From assembly GCA_030737835.1 (NCBI GenBank), contig JAUJYN010000013.1, positions 4,391,354 through 4,455,353 on the forward strand: a stretch of 64,000 nt of DNA. The letters run 5' to 3'. Made by a program: the position numbers and the translations under genes. The notes beneath the pieces were generated by a model that was given only the letters and a program-made list of their open reading frames with translations, did no database searches and was not told the DNA's origin. Numbering within the stretch: the first letter of the stretch is position 1; every line of letters begins with the position of its first letter. Positions 1 to 12,479 of this stretch are shown here, piece by piece. The DNA comes from Acorus gramineus (lineage: Eukaryota; Streptophyta; Magnoliopsida; Acorales; Acoraceae).

Positions 1-129
1 GTGCATTCTAAAACCTGACCCCAAAATCCAAGACTAACAAATCGAGTCAAGCAAACCATAACACAGAGAAGACTAAAATGTGCAAGGTGAGACTAATAAA
101 GCAGAGCGAACCAATCGCTTCGTACATAC

Positions 130-859
130 TATTGCACTCCAAATGAGTATGATGGACCCGATCCTCGCAAAGGCAGATGGTGCCATACATCGCATCGTAT
201 CCACACTGCCCGCCGCTCCGCACACATTCGGCGGCACATAAACTCGCATTCCAGTTCAGAAAGAAACCACCTTTCAGGAGCTTCAAGTAATCAGACCCAT
301 CATTCACGAAATCCAGCCCCAGTGGCATAACGGGTGCCAGGACCAAATCCCTACACTCGTCGGCCAATTCTGAATGATTATTGGAGGGGAAATCCGCAAA
401 GACACCAGGACAAACGATATTGGATGACATGTTCAGGTTGGAAGAACTACAGTTGGCGAACAACCAAAGATTGGCGTCGGAAGAACCGAACACAAAGAGG
501 GAGGGAGTGAGATTGAGTGGGCGAGGAGGCGCACAAGAATCTACACCAAAGAATCTGGAGTTGGAGAGCAGAACAGATTGGGTGTCGTAGAGGATTTTCT
601 GGACGTAGTAATCCTCACCCGACAAGCTGAGGACGGTTTTGTTGGTGGTGGTGTTGCATTTGAGCCTGAAATCCGGGAATCCACAATAGAAAGGTTGAAT
701 GCCTTCGACCCAGAAAGGGAAGCCGATGTTATCGACATCTCCGCATGTCTTTGGGTTGCAACTCTCCCGGGTCGGAACCGCTTCTGATAGCCACCCAAAT
801 CCAAAGAAGTACAAGAAAAAGAAGAAGAAGAGCAACTGCACTTGCAAAATGTGACTCAT
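130..859 (-). CDS. LRK10-like/WAK-like receptor ectodomain, exon 1 (gene continues beyond left edge)
   Basis: Seen: an open frame with a hydrophobic signal peptide (MSHILQ followed by a Phe/Leu run), then the GUB_WAK_bind pattern (CNPKTCGDVDNIGFPFWV, later FYCGFPDFRLKC) and the C-terminal WAK-associated module (GGFFLNWN, then CAAECVRSGGQCGYD). The frame is open up to an ATG at 916, but a TATA-like motif at 898-904 and the signal peptide favour the ATG at 859. After the Glu-Cys-Asn triplet there is a strong donor, GTATGT, at 129-124, leaving the exon in phase 1 as in its paralogs; the ORF otherwise runs to 47. Known family: LRK10L-type receptor kinases bind apoplastic ligands with this ectodomain. 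The transmembrane and kinase exons would lie left of position 1 and cannot be seen, so a kinase-less secreted protein is also possible. Confidence 0.82.
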
Positions 860-897
860 TTGGTACCCACTGATTGAAAGAACAAAAGAAGTGTGTG

Positions 898-904
898 TAT
901 ATAT
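898..904 (-). promoter_or_regulatory. TATA-like box of the first ectodomain gene
   Basis: An alternating A/T heptamer lies about 40 bp upstream of the preferred start at 859. It would place transcription initiation between the two candidate ATGs (916 and 859), which supports the shorter protein. It is a short motif in AT-rich DNA, so it is only suggestive. Confidence 0.35.
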
Positions 905-916
905 GGAGCAACCCAT

Positions 917-3035
917 ACCAACATTTTGGGTTGTAAGGATTTTCCGAACAGTGTCTCCATTATCGAAAGATTGAGAGAGAGAGGAGACCAGTCAAAATTG
1001 TAGAAAAAGTTGTTTTGAAGGGGCGTTTTTGGAATTTTGTGAGGACAAGCGACTGTCAAAAGTTGTTTCAATTGCCAAAACAGAGTGAGAGGAAGAGGAA
1101 GACAAGTCAAAAATGGAAAGTTTTTCTTTTTTTCCCTGAATTAGACGGGTCTGACTCGTCCGTTTTTTGTCCTTTTTTTTCTCCGTTCAAAACGCGCGAC
1201 GACCACCGGCATTCCGTGTAATTAAATTATGGACATGACCTTCCAACTTTGAAAAGATCGGAAAAGTGAATCGAAAGTTAGCTTTAAAAAGTATTATATT
1301 TTTTATTTAAACAATCCTCATGTATAAATGAATCATATGTTATAATAAACTGTATGAATTAACATACTCTATCTTGTTGATACGAGACAGCACAAAAAAC
1401 CATAATTTAGGATTGTGTATAAAGCATTCTACTATAATACATTTCATTTTCCAATAAAATTAGTCTTGTAAAAAGCACTTTAGGCTTGTAGAGTCTCAAC
1501 TTTCTTCTAAGTTAATCTATACTTAGATTAGGCTATTGGATGGATAGTGGTTTTGAAAAATTACATAAAAGAAAAATGTATTCTATTTTATTTTTTTTAT
1601 ATAAAAAACATATATATATATATATATTATTAAACAAATATATAAGATAAGATTCAACTAGCACTAAAATTTTGTCATAATTATAGACACATGTCAATAA
1701 GCAAGTTAACAAGGGTCCAACAATAACGGGATGTCATCTCCAAATAAGTATCTCAAAAGAATCCAATCATTTTAAAATCAAATGTGCAAGTACGGGTACC
1801 CAATGTGATACATGTTGTGCCCCACCTATCTTATTCCCTATCTTTATTCAACCTTTTATTCTGTTGAAAATATGGAAACAAATCTTACAATACATGTGCG
1901 TTTTTTTTTTTTTTTTCCCAAAGTCAATGCCAAAAACGACTAAAGCATTGACATAATGAAAAGCATAATATAGAACCACCACAACCACCACCACCAAATT
2001 GTGAATCCAAAGAAAGACAAATTATGCATCAGTTGAATTTTGGGGGTACCTGTAGGGATCATCCATCCATACAGGTGCCCCCCACACACACCGATCCTTT
2101 CTTCATCCCATCTCCCTCAGCTGTTTGACCTCTTTGTAGAGGCAGTGAATCCATGGAAGAGATGGTGAGGTCCTGTTAGCTAGGTTGAAATGACGGAGGA
2201 GGAGGAGTTCTGGATGGAGGAGGAAGGTGAGGGTGAGGAGGGATAGGTGGAGAATCAGATATTGAAGCATCTTTGGAGGTTTCACAAGTGGAAGTGATAC
2301 GATAAGAAAAACTATGTGAATATGATTGTTGTGAGGCTGATATCATCACTAATACGATTATGGCCACTACGAGGGCATCTCATCTTCCACAACCCGTAGA
2401 CAGTGGCGGAGTCATAAATTTATTTTAATTGAGGTGAACTTTAAACTCAATTTTTAAATGAAGAATATCATCAAACAAATGATTATTTAAATAAAATTCT
2501 TCTATCATTTATGTAATTTTTGACAAAAAAATTAGTGGAATTTTTATATCACTTAAAAACTGAAAACTTTAATTTATGTTTGCTTTACGAATAAAGATAT
2601 GGATGAGTAATAACAAATTTAATTACGAGAAAAAACATGCTTGTTTCCCATGGATAAAAATTATAATGATAATCTAGTCCTTATAAAATAGAATAAATCA
2701 TGATAATTATAGCTGATAAAGAAAAATATAATTTATTCAATTTTATCCACTCAAAACTATAACCATATATAATTAAATATAAAAGGCCCTAACAAAAATT
2801 AAACACAATAGATATAAAATATTAATGAACAGAAAACCAAGCAACTTCGAATATTAAGCATGAAATATTATATAGTATTAAATATCAATGCCAAAATTTA
2901 AATGAATGTTAAACGTCTTCACTATTTTAAATCCATCTAGCTTTTTTATTTTTTTCTTTAAACTAAACCATACACATCATTTGGTTTTAATAACATGGGT
3001 GGGACCAGGGCAGTGGGGGCAGCTTACCTCACTAG
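917..3035. other. AT-rich intergenic DNA without a firm gene
   Basis: Contains the upstream region of the first receptor gene (to about 1220), an AT dinucleotide run near 1610-1628, a poly-T tract near 1903-1918, and a minus-strand open stretch (2176-2388) that could encode a membrane segment and a proline-rich tail; see findings. From about 2401 a sequence opening with GTGGCGGAGTC looks like the edge of a dispersed plant repeat, but I could not find its other end. Confidence 0.4.
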
Positions 3036-3043
3036 TCCCCATG

Positions 3044-3864
3044 TAGGCCTGTCAACGGATCGGGTCTGGACTCGGATCCTATCCGGACCCGATTACACGT
3101 GTAATATACCCGACCCGATTTGGACCTGACCCGAGTTGGACCCGACCCGGCGGACCCGAACAAACAAACGGGTCGGGTCCGGGTCCACCCCACCCCGACC
3201 CGTTGAACCCGACTGTTTTTTTTAATATATGCTCATATATTATAAGACCATTAGTATTAGTTGATACATAATTTTATTTCTTACTTAACTTATTTTTGTA
3301 TCTACAAGTTCATAAATTATAATCATAACAAGCCTATAAATCGGTTTGTTTTGGACAATTAACTTATTAGCTTTTGAATTTGTATGATTAATTAGTTTGT
3401 TGCATGATTTATGTTTATTATTTAGGTTAATATGTTAGTGTTTATTGTTTTGAATGTTGTTTAGGTTAATATTGTTTTGAATGTTGTTTAGGTTAGTTAT
3501 GTTTATTATTTAGGTTAATATGTTTTTTATGTTAGTGATTATTGTTTTGGATTTTGTTTAATAATTCATTTACTTCTTTTGAATTGTATAAAATTATATT
3601 CAAACATAGTCTCATTAACAATAATGTTTTATTACAAAAAATTTCAAATAGAATGATAAGGCAAACAAATACATGAGCTCTTCTCTCTTCTTTTTTTTAC
3701 CCAACCATTCGGGTCGGGTCGGACCCGGACCCGACCCGGGTCCGACGGGTCCGGGTCCACATTTCCCCGGGGACCCGGGTCCGACGGGTCCTGGTCTGGG
3801 TCCACATTTCCTCGGACCCGTCGGGTCCTGGGTTGAACCCGGACCCGACCCGTTGACAGGCCTA
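3044..3864. mobile_element. hAT-type non-autonomous element (GGGTC-rich ends)
   Basis: Terminal inverted repeats TAGGCCTGTCAACGG (left) and its complement (right) bound an 821-bp element. It is flanked by a perfect 8-bp target duplication TCCCCATG at 3036-3043 and 3865-3872, the length expected of hAT transposition. Both subterminal zones are packed with GGGTCGGGTCC and GACCCGGACC repeats, as expected for arrays of transposase-binding motifs; the middle is AT-rich. No transposase is encoded; the open frames at 3644-3972 are products of the GGGTCC repeats. Confidence 0.9.
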
Positions 3865-3872
3865 TCCCCATG

Positions 3873-4714
3873 TAGCGGCGCCTATGCCTATGCCTATGGC
3901 CTCCAAGCCAGTTTTCTCTCCAGTATGCTGACGCAATGGTGGAGAAAAAGAAAATCTCCATTATTTTCTTAAAAAAAGAAGATCACACAAAGAAAAATAA
4001 AACAAAATAAATTTTATTAGTTCAAAAGATTCATTGTATAATGATCGTGCCACCGTATCTCACCCCCTGTCTTTGCTATTGCTCCCCCATCTCGCTTTCT
4101 GCTCCCTTTTCTCTTCCTACCACTCATTATCTTCTTAGTTCGAACTTTTGTAACTCTCTCTACGATTAGTTATAAATTGTTTACTATTTCCTTAAAAAAA
4201 ATCTTGGAAAAATTCAAAAACATTTAACCAATCTAATCCTAATTAAAGAATCTAAAAGCTAAAATAAATCATAAAAATTCAAAATCCAACCCTATTTTGA
4301 TAATCTGTCCTAATCATAGACACCTTATAGCATGTACCATTCCTACTTGCCCTCTTCTAAGCTTCCATGTCATCTTCCTTGATCTTCACCTAATCTTATT
4401 GTCTTTGTCATCCATCAATCTAGCAACTCCTCACAACACCAACTCATCAACAGCAAAAACAAATTGTTATTACCTAAGATGTCTACTATCTTCATATGGC
4501 CCCATCTAGTACATTTAGAACTACTCCGGGAGGAAGAAGGAAAAACCTGATGATGTAAGGCTTCGGAAAAGATTAGCCATGAGGAATGCCTAAAAAGAAC
4601 ACTCATGATCACCCAAACAAAGAACCTAAAAACTGGCTTCCTCTATCACATACCAACTTCAAAACCATCGAAAACAAAATAAAACATCAGATTGAAAAAG
4701 AAAAGGACACTCAC
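3873..4714. other. Intergenic or intronic DNA, nothing recognised
   Basis: Lies downstream of the ectodomain exon ending at 4715 and could be its intron. No transmembrane or kinase exon and no repeat with defined ends was recognised here. Confidence 0.4.
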
Positions 4715-5426
4715 TGTGAAAGCAGAGAGGATCATTAGGCTTGTTCGGATCATACCCGCACCGGCCTCCCGATCTAACACACCCTTCACACCAGCCTTTT
4801 CCAGGCTTCCAATTCACATCAAAACCCTCTCTCAAGGCCTCCTTCAAACTCATCAAGGCCTTCCCCGCAATCGTGACATTCAGGCTATCCGTAAACGATG
4901 CGTGGATTGGAACGAAAAAAATCAAATCAGTACAAGGCTCATCAACCATGTCCCCCACCGTGAAATAATAGTCATAATACCCCGTGCTCACGTCGCATGA
5001 GAGCCGATACAAGGAAGAGACCCCAACAGCCTGGCTCGAGCAGTAGTAGTAGGAGACGTTGCGATCGGTGGCCGTGTAATCAAAGATCGAAAAATTCATG
5101 GAGGTGCTACTGCTTGGGACAGGGCAGGCTATGTTCATGTAAGTCATGTCGACTATAGTCATGATTTGCCTATCATAGTTGATGTTCTTGACACGGTAGC
5201 TCGTGTTGTGGATCCACAACTGGGTCATGTTGTCCATGGTGCATGAGAGGTGGAACCCAGGGTGACTGCAGCCGGTGTTGGTTCCATCAATGGAGAATGG
5301 GTAACTCAAATTTGTCGAGAAGTCGCCACAACTGAATGGAACAGGAGCGCATCTCGAGTACTGGTCAGAGGTTTTAGAGAGACATGGGACGACGAAGATC
5401 GCGAGGAGGAGGAGGAAGGACGACAT
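4715..5426 (-). CDS. LRK10-like/WAK-like receptor ectodomain, exon 1
   Basis: Seen: signal peptide MSSFLLLLAIFVVPCLSK, then CAPVPFSCGDFSTNLSYPFSI and CSHPGFHLSC (GUB_WAK_bind pattern), many Asn-X-Ser/Thr sites, and a C-terminal FDVNWKPGKGWCEGCVRSGG module with paired cysteines. The open frame extends upstream to 5450 but the first codon there is TTG, so the ATG at 5426 is the start. A consensus donor GTGAGT follows 4715 and leaves the exon in phase 1; read-through would stop at 4659. Family knowledge: extracellular part of a LRK10L receptor kinase. No kinase is present on this strand between here and the next gene's promoter, so it is either an ectodomain-only gene, a pseudogene, or linked by a long intron to exons outside the window. 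It is the most divergent of the six copies. Confidence 0.82.
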
Positions 5427-8386
5427 GGATTTCTGTTTTGTTGGGGACAAATATGTGAAGGGAGAGAGGTGATTTGAATTTATGTTTTTCTGAAGAAACT
5501 ATGTGAGGTTCTATGTTGGCGCCGGTCATGGATGGGCTGTAGAAAAATGTGACAAAATGTGACAGAGCAGTTGCTTGAACTTTGATTATATCTCAACAAC
5601 TTCTGTTGGTGTTATGTGGACGTGTAGCTTCTAGAACTGGTATTCATGACATGAAGATCATCTCTACAACTACCTAAAGAAATTTTGAGATATCAGATAA
5701 GAAGACTTTGGTGAGAAAAAGTCAGCCTCACCTGATTAATTAATTCATGACTGCGGTGGACCTTTTTGTACAAATGTGTTTTTTATGAAGGTTTAAACTA
5801 CTCTTCCATATAAATATTGGGAACAAATTTTCACTAGCTAATTTGGTCAGATTATGTATGAATGTACGATTAGGGGCAAATGAAAAAAAAAAGGGCAAGT
5901 GGAAGAACTGAAAAAAAAAAAAAAACTAAGAAACATGACTACATCAATTGGTGGGTGGGGGTTGAGATCATCAATGGAAACTATCTAAAGAGATGAAACG
6001 TAGATGAAGCACACTTTTTTAATCTATACGTGCGGATTGCGGAACAAACGTGACTATAATTCCCCAAGCTCAAACTATAGGTCTATAGCTAAATTTGGGA
6101 CCTGATTAATCAATCCCTATGTAACAAAAATCATTATAGTCGGGGCTGGCTCACCAGGGACTTGTGGCCCATTAAATCGTAGATTTCCAAATCTAGCCCA
6201 TATCTATATGAAGCATCAGCCATCCGAGAAATCATTTCAAGAGGAAAATGTTAAACTCAGCCACATTCACCGATCAAAACTCAGACCTCAAATGTTTTCA
6301 TTTTTTAAAAAATAGCAAACATCATCTAATGAGGTATATGTTTTGATAAAAAGTGTATATCGCTCCATTTGGAGTTGAATGAACTAATTTTTAGTAAATG
6401 TAAAATTTGTTTTAATGTGATATATACAACATTTAACAAAATATATGTTTCACTGGATTTCTAAAGTGATATATAGGATTGTGTTTTGGACTGAAAAAAA
6501 AATTGAATGTAACATCACTCTTTCCAAGAACTATATATTTTTAAAGGCTGACCAAGATAGCTAAAGCAGTACATATAATGATACAAGCACTCGATTATAA
6601 GAGCAAATTCGAGGATTTTCTGAAGGAGTTTTAGGACTACCATGAGATGCGTCAATGAGTATACAAACATCAACAAGAGGATCCCCCTAAAATAGAGACC
6701 CTCAAGATATGTTTTTTTTTTATATAATGGAGGGCTATCTTCGCATGTGTACCCCCAAACCTATAGAAATACACAGTGGTTAAATTAACGCTAAAACTTG
6801 ATATTAAAACCTACCCTTAACACATGTAAGTTCTGACCGTCGTGCTATGACCATTAGTGGGTACCCTCAAAATATGTGTTGATAATTGTCTTAAGACGAA
6901 ATCCTCATAGTATACGGATGACTCTCTTGGGGCAAACCTCAGAAAGGACGCCGAAAAGCTTCCCAAGCAGAGGCTCTCAAGCATATATAATGAAGACTAA
7001 AATCCCCCAGTTACTAACGTGAAGCCCTCAAATACAAAGAAGGCCCTCCAGAGCGGAGAACTCCAAGGATACAAAGGACTCATCTAAGAGACGCCCCCCA
7101 GACACACCAAACGTGGTTCTCAAAGTTGAAACAAATCTACAAGCCTAAATAGAGATGTTATGACAGTGGGCAACAATTATCAAATGTGAACAACATTTGC
7201 CAAAGTGTGAGCCTGTCCTATAGCTGATCTACCAAGAAAGGTGGCTAGAGTCCACCTCTCACGTCACACGTGATCATCACGTGGGACAATCCGACATAAC
7301 AGAATGATACTACGACACACGAATGACACATGGATGACATGTGAAAAAATACATTACGTGCAAAGGAGAGATCTTAAGAGAGACCTGATTTATTTTTATT
7401 TTTTTGGCTAATCTTACAACTAAATTGGGAATGCTACCTCTGTATTTGGACTAAGTTGCTCAACAATGAAAACAAATATAGGTACGAGTAATGTGATGAT
7501 ATCATATGTTGAGAACCCAAAGAATCTGAGTGGGTCAAGAGAGGGGGCATCATGTAATGACACAAAATTGATTAAGGGAGCATGTGTGGTGGTTACGTAA
7601 AAATGATTTTGTTTCACTTGTATGATACTTCCTGATCTGTTGAAACAGTGATTTTCTCTATTTGTAAGACAAGGAATTTAAACAAATAAATTACTGCTCC
7701 TTTCCATATGGTTGTCCTAAAAAACATAAAACGCATCTAGAATAATAATAACAATATTTGAATAAAAACAATCAACCTTATTGTTTCACTAAGATGACTA
7801 TTCATATATTTCATTGTGCAATTCAACTATAATTTTAAAACACAGCTGAGCAACTGTTTGAAAGTGCCATGAAAAAAAGAGAGTTCAAAATTTTGACCGG
7901 TTTTTCAAAAGCATATTTTTGACAAATTTTCAAATACAAAAAAATAACACAATATAAAAAAAGCGACAAAAGAAACGTATAAAAAAAATTGTTTAGATCT
8001 ACGTTAAACATTTGAACAACAGAATCAACCCAGTTGTAATTTCTGTCCCAGTTGTAAACTATAGATGTAAAACTATTTATGAAAAAAAAAAAAAACAACA
8101 GACAACCCATCCACCCACTTCAGCGACTGGCTGCTGGTGGTGGCTGACTGGGTCAACATCACCGCCTACTTTCTTGACCACCCACCAAACCAATAAAAAA
8201 CAAAACAAAATAAAATAAAAACTAAAAAATTGTTTGTTAAAAAAAGTACCGAAGAAGTCACTGGTAAAATTAATTTTAAATCTAACTTTTAATTAAAATA
8301 AAATTATTAATAGTGTAACTAAATGCGACCTAAATAAAAAAAAAAAAAAATTCTAAGAAACATAGAAGAGTTCACGCTGATCATAC
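5427..8386. other. Intergenic DNA without a recognised gene
   Basis: Upstream region of the 5426 gene followed by AT-rich DNA with poly-A runs near 5884-5930. A palindrome holding two G-box cores lies at 7267-7283. The open stretches at 7420-7617 and 7835-8110 start at non-ATG codons or lack any recognisable family and are not called as genes. The left part of the 8387-9140 gene's possible intron would lie here, but no kinase or convincing membrane exon was found. Confidence 0.4.
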
Positions 8387-9140
8387 CACAATCGCGCCTT
8401 TGGACTCTGCCGCCGCACAAACACCCCGAAAACCCCCCCAATTTCGTCTCGAGAACGCACGCGCCGCCGCTCTTTTCACACCCCGTGCAATCCACGACAT
8501 CCGACATCCAATTCAATTCAAACCCACTCGACAAAACCTCCCCAATCCGCGTCGGCAGATCCGCGTCCACGTAGCGACCCTTCACGGGCACCACCACCGA
8601 ATCATTACAATCCGAGTACCAACGCGGGACGCTCTCCGTGCTCACGAAGGAGAAGTAACCCTTGCCGCTCAGGCAAGGCAGCTTCACCGGAACGAACCCG
8701 TTCATTGGGTCGGAGGCGATGGAGCAGTTGAAGATGAAGGTGAGGTTCTGGTCGAGTTGGGTGTAGCTGAAGAGGTGGTGGGTGTCGTCGAAGGTGAGGT
8801 TGTGGTTCGGGCGGGGGCATGTTTGGTTGTTGTGGATGAAGTCGAAGTCTGTGTCGATGAGGGTGATTGTTTGGGTGGAGTAGTTTATGTTGGTGATGTA
8901 GTAGTCGGAGGAGGGGAGGTTGAGTGTTGGGTATTGGTTGTTGTTGTTGCAGGAGAGGTTGAAGTTTGGGTAGCCGCAGAGGGTGGTGTTGGTGTTGGTG
9001 TTGGTGGTGGTGGAGGTTAGCCAGAAAGGGTAGCGGATTTCGATGTCTCCACAGTTTGGGTAGGATGGGCAGGTGTTGTTGGAGGCGGAGAGGGTTTGAC
9101 TGATGGAGAAGAAGAATATGAGGGTGGAGAGAAGGGCCAT
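8387..9140 (-). CDS. LRK10-like/WAK-like receptor ectodomain, exon 1
   Basis: Seen: ATG at 9140 opening MALLSTLIFFFSISQTLSAS (signal peptide), then CPSYPNCGDIEIRYPFWLT and CGYPNFNLSC, a Thr/Asn-rich stretch, and the C-terminal module FELNWMSDVVDCTGCEKSGG with GCLCGG near the end. It shares MALLS and the YPFWL block with the 13417, 46798 and 55994 copies, so these four form one subgroup. After the Asp-Cys pair a donor GTATGA at 8386-8381 leaves phase 1; read-through would end at 8319. The coding strand is GC-rich compared with its flanks. No transmembrane or kinase exon follows before the next receptor gene at 5426. Role by family: apoplastic ligand-binding half of a receptor kinase; alone it would be secreted. 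Confidence 0.84.
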
Positions 9141-12100
9141 TGGAGGGGGAGGGCTGTGTGGAGAGATTTGAAAGTTTTTATAAGTTTTAAAAGTATAAGC
9201 TTTGGAGATTGGCGACTGGAGATTTTGACGGAAGTGATTTTAAAATAATTGGAAGTCTTACGGAAATTATTTTTTAATTCAATCCCTCTTGTACTTTTAA
9301 ATGTTTTTTTTGGGGAGGAGCCGAAAGAGGACTTGCAATTTTCAGGTGAAAAAAATATGGAATAATTAAAACAACGATGGTGGTCTTGGGTAAAGGATTA
9401 CTATTCCTTGTATTGATAATTATATAACCCCACGTTTCCCCTGTTTTGATACGAAATAAATTATGGAATAATCTAGAATGAAATAGAATAAATAATTTTT
9501 GATGTTTGGATACAGTGAATGCTATGGGATAATCTATGTTAGAATAAACTGGTATAAAGTGGTATATAGATTTCAGTCAACCCTTGAAATTAAAGTTATT
9601 CTAGGTTATTCCATCCAAAGAATATATGTGCCCATTATCAATCATCACCTCTTATAAATCACATGTCAAATAAATTATCATCATTTTTTTACATTTTATA
9701 AATCTTTATTCACACTTGATTCACATTTATCTAAACAATAAAAACTTTATTATTACATTGTTTAACGAGAATAATTCAAAACACAACACAACACAAAATC
9801 ATTTATTCCAGTACTATACCCACTTATGCTGATATAACTGTATACTCAGGAATAAATTTTATTCTGTATCAAAATATAGGCTTAGAGTGGAACATAAGCA
9901 AAGAATAGAGAAGTAGAGAAGAATATACGAGAATAATTAAAAAAAAACTGTTTATTTTGTTAAAATAAACACCGATAACTATGCCTTGATAAACTATGAT
10001 AATTATTCTAAGAAAATACTAGAATTACTTATTATGACTTATTTATTTCAATAGATAAAAATATTTTTCTGTCATTTTAAAATTTTTATCTTACCTACTA
10101 CTTTCACACATATTTAAAAAACTATCACATATATCATATCACACACACATCTTTTATACATGTTCCCAAACATAAACACTTTATGCAGGGATATAGTTGT
10201 TATTTAAAAAGTCATAAACTCTTATTTATTTCTTATCCACTATTTATTATCATTTATTCAAAGTGAACTAAACAATAAAAACATAACTTTTACATTTTAT
10301 AATGAGAATAATAAAAAATGCAACTAAATAAAATTTTATTTATTTAACATAGATTATTATCTATCTCGATATAACTATCAGGAACGAATAACTCTATATA
10401 TCACACTTCAAACAGGGGAAGCGAAATAAGATGCTTTAAATTTGGTTGTGGTTTGTATCATACGGGGCTTAAGGGTTGGAATAGGTGCCAAATAGGGATC
10501 ATTGGGTTAGTTCCCAGACACGACAAAGCTCCCACAATCCTTCTCTCTCTCTTTTTGGTAACACAGCCCATGTTCAAGGCTTACACAGCAGCTTCACCAA
10601 GATGCGTATGTACATGTGAACATGTGGATGGTTGGGGGAACAGGCCCATTCCACCTGTGGAAGGAACTTTTCAAAATTATGACAAGGGATCAGGTAGGAC
10701 CAGGGTGGTCCTGGATCTGACCAAGCAATAGGTCAGTCAGATCTGGATCCTCTCCCGGACTTGACGGACCCAGGACAACACTGTCTCAAGTTTGGATCCC
10801 ATGAACCCGACAGACCCAAGTCTAAAATACATCCCGTAAACTTACGGAAGTGTCAATAAAATATAAAAAAATATATATCATAAATATGTCATAATAGATG
10901 AATTAACAATCACTCACATAATCAAAGAACTGTCATGTCATCCTAACATTCTCATTTGTCCGCGTATATCACAAAATATTAAATAGTAGTTCTTGACCAG
11001 CATCAGGAGACAAGAGGTAGAAGGAACGACAACACGGAAGACTAGAGGAGCCTTCCGATAGAGCCGGAGAGAGAAAGAAAAAGGAAAGAAAGAAAATGGA
11101 GAGAGAAGGGGGGGGGGGCGTCAAGTGATGGCGGCAAAGACATAATTGGGTTTAATGGGCTTGGGCTGGTAGCATAGGTTGGGTAGTCTAGGCTGGGTTG
11201 GGTCAAAAAGAAGAAAAAAATCAGCAATATATATATGGGGATCCATCGGGTTTATATGATCAGATCGAGGGAGCTGGACCCAACCCATTTCGATGATCGG
11301 GTCCTTTGAGTCGGGTTCATATCTCATCTTGGATCCTTTAGATCGGATATTATACACTACTTATTGGGTCCAGTTTGGGTTAGATTTGGGTCCAAACTCA
11401 ACCCACTGACAAGTTGATATGCAGTCATCCACCAAGTTGTATGTGGCACATTGAGTCTGTAAGAGCCCGGAAAATTGGGCCAAGACTTGAACACCACATA
11501 CTGCTTGCTGTGGCACATTCACAAAGGATATATGATCCTTTTAATGTAGTCAAGCCTATGTATCAATGCAATCTACTAGTGATCAGTTGCAGAGTACCTG
11601 GTGCATCATTCCTGAGTAGGCATACCACTCAAAAGCCCTCCGCGTGTGCCCAGGAGATGCCTGAGCAATTGAGCATATAGCTTCTGCTTCCATATGTAGA
11701 GGTGTCTCCCATGGCCAGGAAGTGAAGCTAGCCTCCAGAAAAAACTAGGACACGTTCTCATGTGGAGGGCCATCAAGTATTTGCCATTGTCGGAGTATGC
11801 GCGCGTAGAGGAGAATTTGCTTGGTTATCAAAGTGTTGTAAACATACCCAAGTATGACTGAATGCTTTATGAAAAATGCTTCTCGGATTAAAGGATTGTC
11901 CTTCAAAGATGAAGCTATTAAGGGGGGCCTATAAGACCAATGTGGCATGCATTTGTAATCTTATGGAGTTTAGGAACACTCGTGTTGGCAATCTATCCCA
12001 ACACAACTGCCACCAAAAGAGCTTGATTCGTGGATATATAGGGAGCCTCCATATGTTGCCAAATGAGTGCATCCGCTAAGCCTCCTCCACCTCTTCTTCC

Positions 12101-12476
12101 CCTCCATTTTTCTCCATTTCCCCTCCGCCTTCAACCCTTCATTTATTTGGTACTTCCTTCTTCTCCTCCTTCTGACACTCCTCCAATCCCTTCACTCTCT
12201 ACCACTGCGCTCTCTTTACCGGCTCTTTACGCCAACATTGCTTGGCCCGTGGCCGTGTTGGGTACATCGCCATTGCTTGGCCCGATGGTCGTGATCTGGC
12301 AGGTCGATCAATGGGTCGCGCAGATCCATTTTACATCTCAAGTGGGGCACATAAGAGCATTTCCAATCATATGATTTCGCGAATTCCATAATAAATCAGT
12401 GGAGTTGTCCCTAAAAATCATTTTCAAGGGGTTTCTCAAATACGAGGAGGTAAACAAATCTCTCTCCTTCTCTGAC
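9141..12476. other. Repeat-derived AT-rich DNA plus an unidentified segment
   Basis: From about 9430 to 10430 the DNA resembles a dispersed AT-rich repeat also seen near 14.85-15.2 kb, 47.9-48.6 kb and 52.0-52.2 kb; CCCCTGTTT near the left end is mirrored by AAACAGGGG near 10414, so an old inverted-repeat element is possible. From about 10690 to 11410 GGGTCC-like motifs suggest a degraded relative of the 3044-3864 hAT element. From 11414 to 12080 the composition is more gene-like, but the plus and minus frames are broken by stops and I recognise no protein. No intact gene is supported. Confidence 0.35.
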
Positions 12477-12479
12477 TAA

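Noticed and set aside
5427..5450. An eight-residue longer N-terminus for the 4715-5426 protein
   Set aside because: The frame is open but the codon at 5450 is TTG; the first ATG is at 5426 and starts a good signal peptide.
7420..7617. 65-aa minus-strand ORF with a hydrophobic stretch as a membrane exon for the 8387 gene
   Set aside because: It begins with GTG, has no convincing acceptor, and shows none of the juxtamembrane features of the family.
8400..9020. 206-aa plus-strand ORF
   Set aside because: Antisense shadow of the ectodomain exon; low-complexity Val/Gly composition and no recognisable domain.
11414..12374. A gene in the more GC-balanced region with several open frames
   Set aside because: No frame is long, stops interrupt all of them and no protein family could be recognised; the proline-rich frame at 12063-12374 is composition driven.
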